A stretch of DNA of 64,000 bases from Sebaldella termitidis ATCC 33386 (lineage in GTDB: Bacteria; Fusobacteriota; Fusobacteriia; Fusobacteriales; Leptotrichiaceae): positions 3,689,989 to 3,753,988 of the forward strand of contig NC_013517.1 of NCBI RefSeq assembly GCF_000024405.1, written 5' to 3'. A program made the position numbers and the translations under genes. Of the stretch, positions 26,340 through 36,500 are shown piece by piece. The stretch's first letter is position 1. Each line of letters starts with the position of its first letter. The notes beneath the pieces are model-generated. The model was given only the letters and a program-made list of their open reading frames with translations, did no database searches and was not told where the DNA came from.

Positions 26340-26368
26340 TTGACTTATAATTTCATAAACGATATAAT
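26340..26368 (+). promoter_or_regulatory. Promoter of the marR/uvrA-like operon
   Basis: TTGACT, 17-bp spacer, TATAAT; start codon 31 bp downstream of the -10. Confidence 0.7.
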
Positions 26369-26398
26369 TTCTAAAAAGAAACTACTTAGGGAGGTATA

Positions 26399-26821
26399 AT
26401 GAAAAATGCTTTAATAGAACTGCAATGTGAGATGGTAGCAGAAAGAACTTATGTTAATCCAAATAATCTCAGCTGGCTTCAATATGATATCTTACATTTT
26501 ATCAATCTGCATAAAAATATTCTGCCGTCAAAATTAAGTATAGAATTAGGAGTTGCCAGATCAAAACTGTCAAAAGCTCTGAAACAATTGAAACTGCTTG
26601 GATATATACAACAAGTGCCCAGTGATCATGACGGGCGTGAGCTTATTACTTCCCTGACTCAAGGCGGAGCTGAATTTTTACTAAATATTTATAACAATCA
26701 TGAATCTATTTACAAACTCGCAAAAGAAATTTTTTCTGAAGAAGAACAAAAAGAATTCACAAGACTAGCAAAAATACTTTCAAGTAAACTAAGAAATGAA
26801 AGGATAAAAAATAATGGATAA
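26399..26821 (+). CDS. MarR-family regulator
   Basis: 140 residues. The winged helix-turn-helix lies at about residues 30-100: YDILHFINLHKNILPSKLSI, GVARSKLSKALKQLKLLGYI (recognition helix) and DHDGRELITSLTQGG (wing). AGGGAGG precedes the ATG. The stop overlaps the start of the UvrA-like gene by 8 bp, so the regulator and the ABC protein are made together. It probably represses its own operon and releases on binding an antibiotic-like ligand; no clear palindrome was found in the promoter. Confidence 0.88.
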   Translation: MKNALIELQCEMVAERTYVNPNNLSWLQYDILHFINLHKNILPSKLSIELGVARSKLSKALKQLKLLGYIQQVPSDHDGRELITSLTQGGAEFLLNIYNNHESIYKLAKEIFSEEEQKEFTRLAKILSSKLRNERIKNNG

Positions 26822-29072
26822 TATTCAAATAATTAATGCAAGAACTAATAATTTAAAAAATATTTCTTTAGAAATTCCCAAAAGAAAAATTATAGTTGTT
26901 ACAGGTATTTCAGGTTCCGGAAAATCATCTCTTGTTTTTGACACAATTGCTTCTCAGTCGCAAAGACTGCTGAGTGAAACTTTTTCCAGCTATATACAAC
27001 AGCTTCTGCCTCATTATGAACAGCCTAAGGTGGATAGAATTTCAAATTTACCTGTATCTATAATCATTAATCAAAATAAAATAACCGGAAATGCTCGTTC
27101 TACTGTCGGAACCATTACTGATATATATGCAAGTCTGCGGCTTTTATTCTCACGAATTGCCAAACCATTTATCGGCTATTCCATGAATTACTCTTTTAAT
27201 TCTCCCGAAGGAATGTGCCCAAAATGTAAAGGACTAGGAGTAATAAAAGAAATTAATATAAAAAGTCTGATAAATTTTGAAAAATCCTTGAATTCAGGTG
27301 CTGTCCAATTTCCAACTTTTCAGTCGGGAGGATGGAGGTTAACAAGATACACAGAGTCAGGAAATTTTGATAATGATAAAAAAATCAAGGAATACACTTC
27401 TAATGAATTATCTATGCTTTTATACAACACCGGAAGCTCCCCAAAAAGCCCGACCAAAAACTGGCATAAAACAGCTCGGTATGTCGGCTTGATTCCCAGA
27501 ATAACCAAGGCCTTTATTGAAACTGATAATACTAAATATAAGAAAGATTTAGAGAGAATTTTAGAAATTAGAATTTGTACTGAGTGTTCAGGTACAAGAG
27601 TAAATAAAAAAGTACGCAGTGCTAAAATTTTGAATAATTCCATTTCTGATTGTGTCAGTCTATCCCTTGATGAATTGAGAATATTTTTAGATAAAATAAA
27701 GGAACCTGAAGTTGAAATTATATTAATGGATTTAAAAACAAAGCTTGAGAGCTTACAGAGCCTCGGACTAAGCTATCTTACTCTTAACCGGGCAACAACA
27801 ACTTTATCCGGCGGGGAATCACAGAGAATTAAAATAGCAAAGCATCTAAACAGCTCTTTATCTGATATTCTTTATATCTTTGATGAACTTAGTACAGGTC
27901 TTCATCCGGAAGATCTCACAGGAATTATAAAAATATTATATAAATTAAAACAAAAAGGAAACACAATTATACTAGTAGATCATGATCCGGATATCATAAA
28001 AATTGCAGATCATATTATTAATTTAGGTGAAGGAGCCGGAGTAAACGGGGGCTGTGTCACTTATCAAGGAACGTATGAGGGATTACTTGCTTCTGATACG
28101 CTTACCAGTAAAGCTTTGAACACTTCACATCTTTTGAATAACAAAAAGCGAAATTTCCAAGAATTTTATGAACTGCAAAATGTTAGTTTAAATAATATAA
28201 AAAATATTTCTATAAAGATTCCTAAAAATGCATTTACTGTAGTAACTGGTGTAGCAGGATCTGGAAAAAGCTCCCTTATCCGACATTTATTTAAAAATAA
28301 ATTTTCTGATGCAATGATATTAGATCAAAGTCCTGTCCATAGTTCTTCACGTTCAAATATCCTCAGTTATCTGGGTGTTTTTGACACTATAAAAACTTTA
28401 TTCAGTAAAGTATCCTCAAAAAACATATCTCATTTTTCTTATAATGGAAAAGGAGCATGCCCTGTCTGCAAGGGAAAAGGATATATAAAATTAGATCTGG
28501 CTTTTTTAGGAGATACAAAACAGCTTTGTGAAGGCTGTCGCGGGAAACGCTTTAACAATGAGACTTTATCCTATTACTATAAAAACAAAAATATTGATGA
28601 TGTATTGAACTTAACAGTTAAAGAAGCCGAGAGTTTTTTTGATGATACTAATAGTGAAAAATTAAGCCGTATGCTAAGTTGCTTAACAATGGCCAATTTA
28701 GACTATTTAAAGTTAGGCCAGTCTCTTGATACATTTTCCGGCGGAGAACTGCAGCGGTTAAAAATAGCCAAAACTCTCTTTGAAAAAAACAGTAAGCTGC
28801 TAATTTTAGATGAACCCAGCACCGGGCTGCATGAATCTGATGTTCAAAATTTACTAGAATTATTTTTCGTTCTGGTAAAAAATGGAAATACGCTGATTGT
28901 CTTAGAGCATAATTTATCTATTATATCTCAGGCTGAATGGATTATTGACTTAGGACTTTACGGCGGCGTTCTTGGCGGAAAAATTATTTTTCAGGGATAT
29001 CCCGGAGACATAATTGATCACCCTGTTTCTCTTACAGCTAAACATCTTAAAAAATTTTTGAAAATAAAGTAA
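26814..29072 (+). CDS. UvrA-like ABC protein (UvrA2/DrrC type)
   Basis: 752 residues, shorter than true UvrA (about 940). Two ABC halves: Walker [10 protein letters not shown] near residue 35 and GVAGSGKSS near residue 476; signatures [12 protein letters not shown] and [12 protein letters not shown]; Walker B ILYIFDEL and [11 protein letters not shown]. Each half has a Cys4 zinc module (CPKCKGLG with [14 protein letters not shown] with CEGC). The shorter length suggests loss of the UvrB-binding insert, as in UvrA2/DrrC proteins that give tolerance to DNA-binding drugs. Pairing with MarR supports an inducible drug-defence role. Confidence 0.88.
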   Translation: MDNIQIINARTNNLKNISLEIPKRKIIVVTGISGSGKSSLVFDTIASQSQRLLSETFSSYIQQLLPHYEQPKVDRISNLPVSIIINQNKITGNARSTVGTITDIYASLRLLFSRIAKPFIGYSMNYSFNSPEGMCPKCKGLGVIKEINIKSLINFEKSLNSGAVQFPTFQSGGWRLTRYTESGNFDNDKKIKEYTSNELSMLLYNTGSSPKSPTKNWHKTARYVGLIPRITKAFIETDNTKYKKDLERILEIRICTECSGTRVNKKVRSAKILNNSISDCVSLSLDELRIFLDKIKEPEVEIILMDLKTKLESLQSLGLSYLTLNRATTTLSGGESQRIKIAKHLNSSLSDILYIFDELSTGLHPEDLTGIIKILYKLKQKGNTIILVDHDPDIIKIADHIINLGEGAGVNGGCVTYQGTYEGLLASDTLTSKALNTSHLLNNKKRNFQEFYELQNVSLNNIKNISIKIPKNAFTVVTGVAGSGKSSLIRHLFKNKFSDAMILDQSPVHSSSRSNILSYLGVFDTIKTLFSKVSSKNISHFSYNGKGACPVCKGKGYIKLDLAFLGDTKQLCEGCRGKRFNNETLSYYYKNKNIDDVLNLTVKEAESFFDDTNSEKLSRMLSCLTMANLDYLKLGQSLDTFSGGELQRLKIAKTLFEKNSKLLILDEPSTGLHESDVQNLLELFFVLVKNGNTLIVLEHNLSIISQAEWIIDLGLYGGVLGGKIIFQGYPGDIIDHPVSLTAKHLKKFLKIK

Positions 29073-29298
29073 ATATATCATTTTTGCTGATAATTTTTCT
29101 AAATGCAAATTTACAGTCAAAAGTTTTGATTAATAGCTAAAGCTCTTGATTTTTTTGACTTAAACAAGAATTATGAAATACAGACTCTTCCACCTTCCCC
29201 TGATAAATCTGTCTAAGTATTATTTATCGTCTAAATTTCACTTTGTATAATAATTGCTAAAGTCATAATTTTATCAGCAGACAAAAAATTATTAACCA

Positions 29299-29326
29299 AA
29301 AAATGAGCTTTTAGCTCATTTTTTTT
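29299..29326. terminator. Bidirectional terminator
   Basis: AAAAATGAGCT / AGCTCATTTTT with a TTT loop and T-run, between converging genes; its T-run touches the 3' end of the alkylsulfatase. Confidence 0.85.
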
Positions 29327-29327
29327 A

Positions 29328-31301
29328 TTAAGGAGTCACTATATTAAAGTCCGGTTTGAAATTATCAAATAATCCCATATACTCCTTCAATTTTTGTGTA
29401 TTTCCGTTTACCTTTACATTTCCGCTTGCTATCTCTTTATCCAGTGTAGTTTCACCCATTTGAATCTTATCCAGAGTATCTCTGTTTATTGTTAATGTGA
29501 CTTCTGCCTCATTTTTGAATGTGTCTACTTTTCTGTATCCCAATACTGAATTCTCCAGATTAACTGCATATTTCTCTTTTATATCCGGTAATTCCAGATT
29601 CAGTGTTAGTTTCTTTCCTTCTGCCCTGTCAGCATTAAGACGGATTCCCATATAATCCATATACATTTCCATAGTCATGGCTTTTATTGCATCAGGAGTA
29701 TTAGCCCCAATTTTAGTAGGTATTTTAGGTGTTCCGTTTCTTAATTCATAAGCTCCCACTAAATACTCATTTCTCCATGTAGGATCTTCTGCCTGATATC
29801 CTAATTGCTCTAATGCGTCAGCAGCAAGATTTTTTGCTTCCTGATTTTCCGGCTCTGCGAAAACCACTCTGTTCATTACTTCGGCTACCCATCTGTATTC
29901 ACCTTTATTATAGTACTCCTTAGCTTTTTTTATTACAGCCTTGGAACCGCCCATAAATTCCACATATCTCTTAGAAGCCTCTTCAGGCGGAAGCGGATTC
30001 AGATTCGCAGGATTACTGTCATACCATCCGAGATATCTCTGATATACAGCCTTTGTATCATGACTCAGACTTCCGTAATAACCTCTTACTGACCATTCCT
30101 TATCCAGTCCGTTTGGATAATCTATCTTTTCTGCTATTTCATTCATTGTGTATCCTTCATTTGCCAGTCTCAAAGTTTGATCATGTATATATTTATAAAT
30201 ATCTCTTTGTTTTGCCAGATATCCCTTTATATTTTCCTGTCCCCATTTAGGCCAGTGATGCTGTGCTATTATTACTTCTGTTTTATCACCGTAGTCTGCC
30301 AATAAATAATCTAAAGTTTTCCACCAAGTCATCGCATCCCTTACCTGAGCACCTCTTAAAGTGTATAAATTGTGCAGGGTGTGCGTAGCATCTTCTGCTG
30401 CATTAACCATCTTAAATTGTGGAAAATACATAAGCATTTCAGCTGGTGCCTCAGTTCCCGGAGCCATTATAAATTCTACCTGAATCCCGTCTATATTTTT
30501 TGTCTCTCCGGTTTTGGAAATGATATCTGTAGGACGAATAAGACCAACAGAACCAATAGGTACTGTTTTCCCAAGACCTGCATCTATCTGTCCCTTTTCT
30601 CCTCTTGCCAGTCCCGGACCATACTGATAAGTTCCTCTTCTGTTCATGGCATTTCCGGCATAGACATTTTCACTGGAAGCCTCCTGAAGAAATCCTTCCG
30701 GAGCATAAATTTTTACTTTACCTGATTTTACATCTTTCTCATCTACTACTCCGTGTATACCTCCGTAATGATCTCCGTGACTGTGGGTATATATAACTGC
30801 CTTTACAGGTTTTTTTGAAAAGTTTTTGTAATAGAGATCCAGTCCTGCTTTTGCAGTTTCTGCGGCAGTCAGCGGGTCTATTATTATTAATCCTGTATTT
30901 CCTTCTATAATGGTCATATTGGAAAGATCAAAACCTCTTATCTGATATACCTTGTCAGTAACCTTGAAAAGCCCGTTATATTTATTCAGCTGTGCAATTC
31001 TCCACAAGCTTGGATTAACAGAATCAGGCACTTTTTTACTATCAAGAAAATCATAATCTTTCAGATTCCAGGCATCTGATCCAAAGTTATTTTTTATAAC
31101 CTTATCAGGTATTGTATCTATAAATCCTCTTTTGGCATCCTCGTAATCCTGTGTATCATTAAACGGCAACTCTCTTAACACCTGTTCATTTTTCTCTTTT
31201 GTGAAAGATGTAGCCGGCTTAGGCTGTTCCGCAGCATAAAATGCAGTTGTTATCACTAGTGACAGCATCATATACTTCAAAATATTTTTCCTAATATTCA
31301 T
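29328..31301 (-). CDS. Exported alkyl sulfatase (SdsA/BDS1-type, MBL fold)
   Basis: 657 residues. Signal peptide (to about residue 23, TTAFYAAEQ), then a metallo-beta-lactamase domain with the dinuclear zinc motif THSHGDHYGG (His173, His175, Asp177, His178), and a second set in NAAEDATHTLHNLYTLRGAQ. The alkylsulfatase dimerisation domain covers about 400-530 (GYYGSLSHDTKAVYQRYLGW), and the C-terminal SCP2-like lipid-binding domain starts near 535. It should hydrolyse linear primary alkyl sulfates to alcohol and sulfate in the periplasm. CTGGAGG precedes the ATG. Promoter at 31379-31407. Confidence 0.93.
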   Translation of the reverse strand: MNIRKNILKYMMLSLVITTAFYAAEQPKPATSFTKEKNEQVLRELPFNDTQDYEDAKRGFIDTIPDKVIKNNFGSDAWNLKDYDFLDSKKVPDSVNPSLWRIAQLNKYNGLFKVTDKVYQIRGFDLSNMTIIEGNTGLIIIDPLTAAETAKAGLDLYYKNFSKKPVKAVIYTHSHGDHYGGIHGVVDEKDVKSGKVKIYAPEGFLQEASSENVYAGNAMNRRGTYQYGPGLARGEKGQIDAGLGKTVPIGSVGLIRPTDIISKTGETKNIDGIQVEFIMAPGTEAPAEMLMYFPQFKMVNAAEDATHTLHNLYTLRGAQVRDAMTWWKTLDYLLADYGDKTEVIIAQHHWPKWGQENIKGYLAKQRDIYKYIHDQTLRLANEGYTMNEIAEKIDYPNGLDKEWSVRGYYGSLSHDTKAVYQRYLGWYDSNPANLNPLPPEEASKRYVEFMGGSKAVIKKAKEYYNKGEYRWVAEVMNRVVFAEPENQEAKNLAADALEQLGYQAEDPTWRNEYLVGAYELRNGTPKIPTKIGANTPDAIKAMTMEMYMDYMGIRLNADRAEGKKLTLNLELPDIKEKYAVNLENSVLGYRKVDTFKNEAEVTLTINRDTLDKIQMGETTLDKEIASGNVKVNGNTQKLKEYMGLFDNFKPDFNIVTP

Positions 31302-31378
31302 AAGTTTCCCTCCAGTTTTATGTTTTAAAAAAATGATAATTTATTTTATATATTTCTACATACAATCATACTAATTCC

Positions 31379-31407
31379 TTTATAACAAAATTACCATTTA
31401 AAGTCAA
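31379..31407 (-). promoter_or_regulatory. Promoter of the alkylsulfatase gene
   Basis: Minus strand: TTGACT, 17-bp spacer, TATAAA. It shares TAATTGACTTT, AATTTTGTTATAA and AATTAG with the promoter at 6954-6982. Confidence 0.7.
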
Positions 31408-31627
31408 TTAATTTTTTTACAAGTATGTCTATATTTTAAAAATTACTTCTTCAATTAATTTTATTTCCGCTTAAAATATAGTCTTTGAGATATCTCATAT
31501 TTATAATTTTATTTTACACTCAAAATTATTTATATCTGTATTCTATAAGTGTAAAATACATATATGCTATATTCTTACCGGCTTATTCGAATTTTTCGGT
31601 AGTTTTTCCTGATTATCTTTTTACTTT

Positions 31628-31745
31628 CATATTTTCATGACTCCATAGATTTTAGAACATAAATCTAATATAATAATGAACACTGTTCTTACTTTATCAA
31701 ATAAAATATTATTTTCAATAACTTTTTCAAAATAAATTAGATCAT
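31628..31745 (-). other. Open stretch behind an orphan promoter
   Basis: Directly downstream of the promoter at 31761-31789 there is an open frame of 38 codons without start codon (YFEKVIENNILFDKVRTVFI, then IILDLCSKIYGVMKI). It may be the remnant of a gene once driven by that promoter, or part of a long 5' leader or small RNA. Nothing else is recognised in 31408-31627. Confidence 0.2.
31653..31667. promoter_or_regulatory. TAGAAC-type operator, site 3
   Basis: TAGAACATAAATCTA. It is not placed next to an obvious -10; it lies 86 bp downstream of site 4 in the direction of the orphan promoter and could be an auxiliary site. Confidence 0.4.
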
Positions 31746-31752
31746 CGTTCTA
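31738..31752. promoter_or_regulatory. TAGAAC-type operator, site 4
   Basis: TAGATCATCGTTCTA, 8 nt downstream of the -10 of the minus-strand promoter at 31761-31789: the same spacing as site 1. Confidence 0.6.
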
Positions 31753-31760
31753 TTTTTTGA

Positions 31761-31789
31761 ATTATATTATCTTTTATTATATTTGTCAA
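31761..31789 (-). promoter_or_regulatory. Perfect consensus promoter without an adjacent gene
   Basis: Minus strand: TTGACA, 17-bp spacer, TATAAT. The next start codon in that direction is the alkylsulfatase ATG 460 bp away, which has its own promoter. Confidence 0.7.
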
Positions 31790-31849
31790 TAAAATTTTAC
31801 TTTTATATATCACATTGTAAAATACTGATTTCAAAGATACTCCTGCTTT

Positions 31850-32023
31850 CTAATCTTCTTTGTTGTCATCCCCCATTCCATATTCTCCAGTAAAGAACAT
31901 CCCGTATCTGAACTTAATTTTTCTTCCCGGCATACCTCCTGCTTTTACAGTCCCTTCATTATCTGATGCTGAAATTGCTACATTCAAAACTAACATCATA
32001 AATAGTTTTTTAGCAGCTTTAAT
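31850..32023 (-). CDS. Small exported peptide, unusual start
   Basis: About 57 residues. The best ribosome site (AAGGAG) lies six bases before an ATT codon at 32023, giving an IKAAKKLFMMLVLNVAISA signal peptide and a mature part of about 38 residues (DNEGTVKAGGMPGRKIKFRY, then a Gly-rich acidic tail). An in-frame TTG at 32044 is open but has no ribosome site, and an internal ATG at 31999 would cut the signal. Either ATT is used as start or the gene has recently lost its ATG. Operator site 8 lies about 120 bp upstream, so it may belong to the TetR regulon. Confidence 0.45.
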   Translation of the reverse strand: MKAAKKLFMMLVLNVAISASDNEGTVKAGGMPGRKIKFRYGMFFTGEYGMGDDNKED

Positions 32024-32143
32024 TGTTCTCTCCTTCAAACTCAAGGTATAACATATTTACAACCTTCTTAGATATATTAAATTTACCGATTATATTTTTC
32101 AGTTCATACTATTTCCAGCATTTAGCTTCTATCATATATTTTT

Positions 32144-32158
32144 TAGACCTTAGTTCTA
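32144..32158. promoter_or_regulatory. TAGAAC-type operator, site 8
   Basis: TAGACCTTAGTTCTA, 7 nt downstream of a TATACT (minus strand, 32166-32171) that could drive the small peptide gene at 31850-32023. Confidence 0.5.
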
Positions 32159-32325
32159 CTCAATAAGTATATTATCTTTAATTTTATCCGATAATGAAAA
32201 ATTTCCCTTTCAAATTTTTTTAAATTTTTATGCATTAAAAACCTTTATTTTCAATAACTTTTATTTCATTAATCATTTTTTTATTTTAAAAAATCGGAAA
32301 AATATTTTATAATCAAATATAAAAA

Positions 32326-32340
32326 TAGAACTTAATTCTA
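32326..32340. promoter_or_regulatory. TAGAAC-type operator, site 5 (tetR)
   Basis: TAGAACTTAATTCTA, between a TATAAT (32308-32313) and the TetR start codon at 32383. This suggests autoregulation. Confidence 0.6.
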
Positions 32341-32382
32341 AAAAATATGACATGATTTATTTTTCAAAGAAAGGGTCTGACT

Positions 32383-32940
32383 ATGACAAAAAAAACTAAG
32401 GATAAAATTATTTTTACAGCAGAATCTTTACTGGAAAGCAATGAATATAAAGATATTTCAATTCGGGAGGTCGCTTTTTTATCTGGAATCTCCATCGGGA
32501 CATTTTATCGTTATATGAACTCAAAAGAGGAGCTTCTGGAACAGCTAAAGATTAAGTTTGACCAGAAAGTATATAATACTTTATTAAAACAAACCAAAGG
32601 GAAAAATCCAATAGAAAAAATTTTGATTTTTTTTGACACTTATATAAATTATATTACAAAATATAATTACAAATTTTTTGTTTTTTTTATTCCTACATTA
32701 TTAGAAAAACAGGATTTTATCTCTCAATCAAAAAATTTATGCCTTTTGAAACAATATATAGAAGAAGCCTATGAAAGTGACGGATTTAATGATATTTACT
32801 CACAGGACTATATTTTCCGTACTCTCTCGTCATTTTTTATAGGGACAATTTTTAATTGGTGTTTTTCAATGGGAAAATCAGATATGAAAAAAGATTTTTT
32901 CTCAAATTTTGATACTTTAATTAGTAAATTTAAAAACTGA
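32383..32940 (+). CDS. TetR/AcrR-family regulator
   Basis: 185 residues. The N-terminal helix-turn-helix is clear: IIFTAESLLESNEYKDISIR, EVAFLSGISIGTFYRYMNSK and EELLEQL. The C-terminal ligand domain is aromatic and hydrophobic (KFFVFFIPTLLEKQDFI), as in regulators that sense lipids or hydrophobic drugs. GAAAGGG precedes the ATG. Eight palindromes of one type occur in the window, most of them within 1.2 kb of this gene, including one in its own promoter and one over the start of the autotransporter, so it is the best candidate to bind them. Confidence 0.88.
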   Translation: MTKKTKDKIIFTAESLLESNEYKDISIREVAFLSGISIGTFYRYMNSKEELLEQLKIKFDQKVYNTLLKQTKGKNPIEKILIFFDTYINYITKYNYKFFVFFIPTLLEKQDFISQSKNLCLLKQYIEEAYESDGFNDIYSQDYIFRTLSSFFIGTIFNWCFSMGKSDMKKDFFSNFDTLISKFKN

Positions 32941-32999
32941 ATTTTATCACGAATAATATTATATAACAAAATATGATTTTTATCTTATATAATCGCATA

Positions 33000-33027
33000 A
33001 AGACAGAAAAATCCTGTCTTATTTTTT
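33000..33027 (+). terminator. Terminator of the tetR gene
   Basis: AAGACAG / CTGTCTT stem, 7-base loop, then ATTTTTT. The rest of 33028-33276 holds no gene I recognise. Confidence 0.75.
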
Positions 33028-33276
33028 GATTTGATTTTTAAAATAATGCATAAAAAATTCTGATTACTGTATAAATAAATATTATCTTTTATTGCTAAAA
33101 CTATTCAGTTCTGACTAAAGAATTTCCCGGTTCATTCCAGCCTTTCCTTCTTGTTTCCTCTTCTATTTTCAATTATTTTACAGAAAATTATTTTCTTTCT
33201 GTTCAATAATTTCTAATTTTAGCACTTTCTATTCCAAAAAAATTCATTGAAAAATATTAATGATATTCGCATATTT

Positions 33277-33291
33277 TAGAACAATATTCTA
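33277..33291. promoter_or_regulatory. TAGAAC-type operator, site 6
   Basis: TAGAACAATATTCTA, 206 bp upstream of site 7 in the autotransporter promoter region. No clear -10 at the usual distance; possibly an auxiliary site or a relic. Confidence 0.45.
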
Positions 33292-33461
33292 TATTATTTC
33301 AAAAAAATTTAAATCCTCTAAATTAGTAGAAGAATCCTAAATATGGAACTTTATCTCTGTTTTTCTTACTTTTGACCATAGACAGCTTATTTTCTCCACG
33401 CAGTTTTTAAAAAAACATCTAATCATTGATTTTATTAGATTTTTTTCTTTAAAAAAATATG

Positions 33462-33490
33462 TTGAAAAATTTAAACAAAAGGTATATAAT
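33462..33490 (+). promoter_or_regulatory. Promoter of the autotransporter gene
   Basis: TTGAAA, 17-bp spacer, TATAAT. Operator site 7 begins 7 nt after the -10. Confidence 0.75.
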
Positions 33491-33497
33491 AAAAAAA

Positions 33498-33512
33498 TAG
33501 AACATAGTTCTA
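33498..33512. promoter_or_regulatory. TAGAAC-type operator, site 7
   Basis: TAGAAC-ATA-GTTCTA: the only fully symmetric copy. It covers the expected transcription start of the autotransporter gene, so binding should block transcription. Confidence 0.65.
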
Positions 33513-33555
33513 ATAATTTTAATAGCATATAAAACTAAAAAGTTTAGGAGATAAA

Positions 33556-36500
33556 ATGAATAAGAAGATATTAATGTTTTTGGCATTAAATGCACTAACA
33601 TCAGCTTATACAATGCCAGTAAAAAATGTAGAGAGCAGCAATTTATATAAAAGCATTACTAAAAATATAAAAGAAAACAAGCCAAACGAAAAAAACTACA
33701 AATTAATCGAGGATATACTCAATAAAAAAAATAAGGAACTAAAAGATTTATACTCACAAAGTGATTACATTGTCAAACCTGAGTATTTAGAATGGCAGAT
33801 CTTTTTTTCGGCGTTCTATGGAGATACAAACAAAGGCGGAAAAAAATCCAATGATTTTTACACTCCGGCAGGAGAAGCAAAATCAGTGAATCTGGGTATT
33901 TATGTACCAGTAAGAGATATAGAAAATTTTTCTATAAACAGAGTGCAAAATTTAGCACCTGTAATAGTAGACAACACTGTACCAAAAGAAACTAGAGCCA
34001 GAAATCTGGAATTCATAAGTGCAGAAAAACCGGAAATTGACATAGACGTGACATCTCCTTCTCTTCAAATCTCTCCGGTTGCCGTTGAGGAAAAAGATGT
34101 TAACCTGATTACAAGTCTGGAAGCACCTCAGGTTTCTTTAAATGATGTAAAAGTGTTTAATCTCAAATTAAATGTACAGTCAAACTCAAAAGACAGAACA
34201 CTCACTGGAAACAAAACAGTCTCTGCAGGAGAAGTTCTAAGTTCTTCGTCGGCTTACGATATAGGGCTTCGGGCAGAAGGTAACTTTACTGCTTATCTTC
34301 TGGGGAATTCTTCTATAGAAAGACAGAATGCAAGTGCAATGTCTGTTTATCACGGTATAGGAATGAACGGAACATCTTCCAATCCAAATGCTGCAATATC
34401 ACTGAAAGAATCAAATACTGCCGGAATAGCTGTTTCTCCCGATAATGTAAAAACATCATTTTATACGCCTCATGAATGGACAGCATATAATTACGGAACT
34501 ATCATCGGAGAACAAAAATCAGGCAGCGGAATTTATACAAAACAGATAGGCTTTGGATATATACCATCCGGTTCAAAAAATATTCAGGTCAGAATGAATA
34601 ACTATGGATCAATAACAATGAAATCACCTAACAGTGCAGGGTTTCTTCTTATGCCTGATGCAGATCAGGATTATAATCTGAACGGAGCAAAACCGCTTTC
34701 TCCTGTACCGCCGAGAACAAGCTATGACGGAGGTTACACATATACGAATAATGATTATGATCAGAAGAATGTAAGATTTTTTGCACAGAGTCTGGGAACA
34801 ATAAATATTTACGGATCAAGAAGCTACGGTATGATGACTTCTCCTTATGCAGGGAATGATATGGGGCATAATTTTGGAATAAGTACATACGGTGCGGAGA
34901 CATCAAGCATTCTAAACAAAGGTACAATCAATGTACTTGGTGATGAATCAACAGGTTTTGCGATAAAAAAATCAATTCATTCTGTTTCTAATAACGGTAT
35001 AATAAATATAGGAACAGATCCATTAAACGGGGCATTTATACAGGACAATACAAATGGAAACAGCATTTATGATGAAAGCGGAAATTTGATCTCAACAGGA
35101 GATATAAATAAAGTCGAGAGAGCAACAGGAATGTATACAAGTCAGGCTATTATCGACTATGCAATAGCATTTGACGATCCTACGACTACACCTATTCAGG
35201 TATTCGACCAAAACAGACGTGGCGGTTCCACAAATAACGCTGTAATAAACATATGGCATAATGCCGTAGAAAGTTCGGGTCTTAGAGCAGAAGGAGAAGG
35301 CTCTGTAACCAATGTCGGAGATATCAATATTTACGGAGAAAATAACTATGGAATAGCTGCCAGAGATAATGGATATGTCAGAAATATGGTAAATTCTAGC
35401 TATAATGTCGGAGTATACAATCCTGTCACAGGTCAGTGGTCTGTTCAGCCTATGGGCGGACAGGCTGCAGCAATAACTGTTAATTCCCAAATGTCAGCTG
35501 CCGGTTATGTGGACAGAGGTGCTGCACTTGAAAATTCAGCTATCATTACAGTGAATAATGATAATTCGGCAGGATTCTATGTAAGAAGCGGAACAGCAAC
35601 AAATAATGACAGAACTTCACAGCCTTCTAATTACGGTTATGGAAGTATTACGGCAAATGGCAGCGGATCACACGGCGTATTGGTAACTAATGAAGACGGA
35701 ACAACTGCAAAATTTGTAAACAATGGACTTATTGAAACAAAACACGACGGGACAGTTGCCCTTTACGGAGTGAACGGTGCCCAATTAAGCAATTTAAATA
35801 AAAACGAAAAGGAACGTCATTATTTGGATGACGGTACAGGAACAGCAGTAACAGCAGCAAACTGGCTAGCAACAGGACATACCTTTGATACAAGTGCAAA
35901 CTGCGGTAGAATCACATGTTATCTAAATATTTATTCAAAAGTAGTAGAAGTTACCGATCTTGCCCAAAATGCACTGATTAAAGCCGAAGATGGAGGAACA
36001 GGTATATGGCTTGAACAAAACAGAGGAATATTTACGCCTGCGGCTCCTGTAAGTACAATAACAGGCGCAGCAATATACGCCCCTGTAGAAACAGGTAACA
36101 GCACCGCTAATTATACTGCAATAGGAGTTTACTCCGACGGAATTGCCAAAGCTTCGTTTTATAAAGGCAGTTATTATGATCCGTCAAATTACCCGAAAGA
36201 CATGGCTTCTATAAAAGTAGGAGAAAATGGGATAGCACTTTTACATAATTACCATGACAGAATAGGTATGACAGGAGCAAATAAATATTTTGGCGGTTCT
36301 ACTGGAATATTCAACATAAAAGCATTAAATGCTGACCTTGGAAAAAATTCAATACTCGGATACTCAAATTCCGGTATCATAAACACAGATGTATTTTCAA
36401 ATGTTCAGTTTACATCTCTGGGAGATGGAGTTATATTTGCATATGTTTCTAATAACGGAGAAATAAATGTAAATAATACTTATCTGACAGATTTTCTGAT

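Noticed and set aside
33337-33528. Minus-strand ORF of 63 codons in the autotransporter promoter region
   Set aside because: It covers the promoter and operator of the autotransporter and has no start signal.
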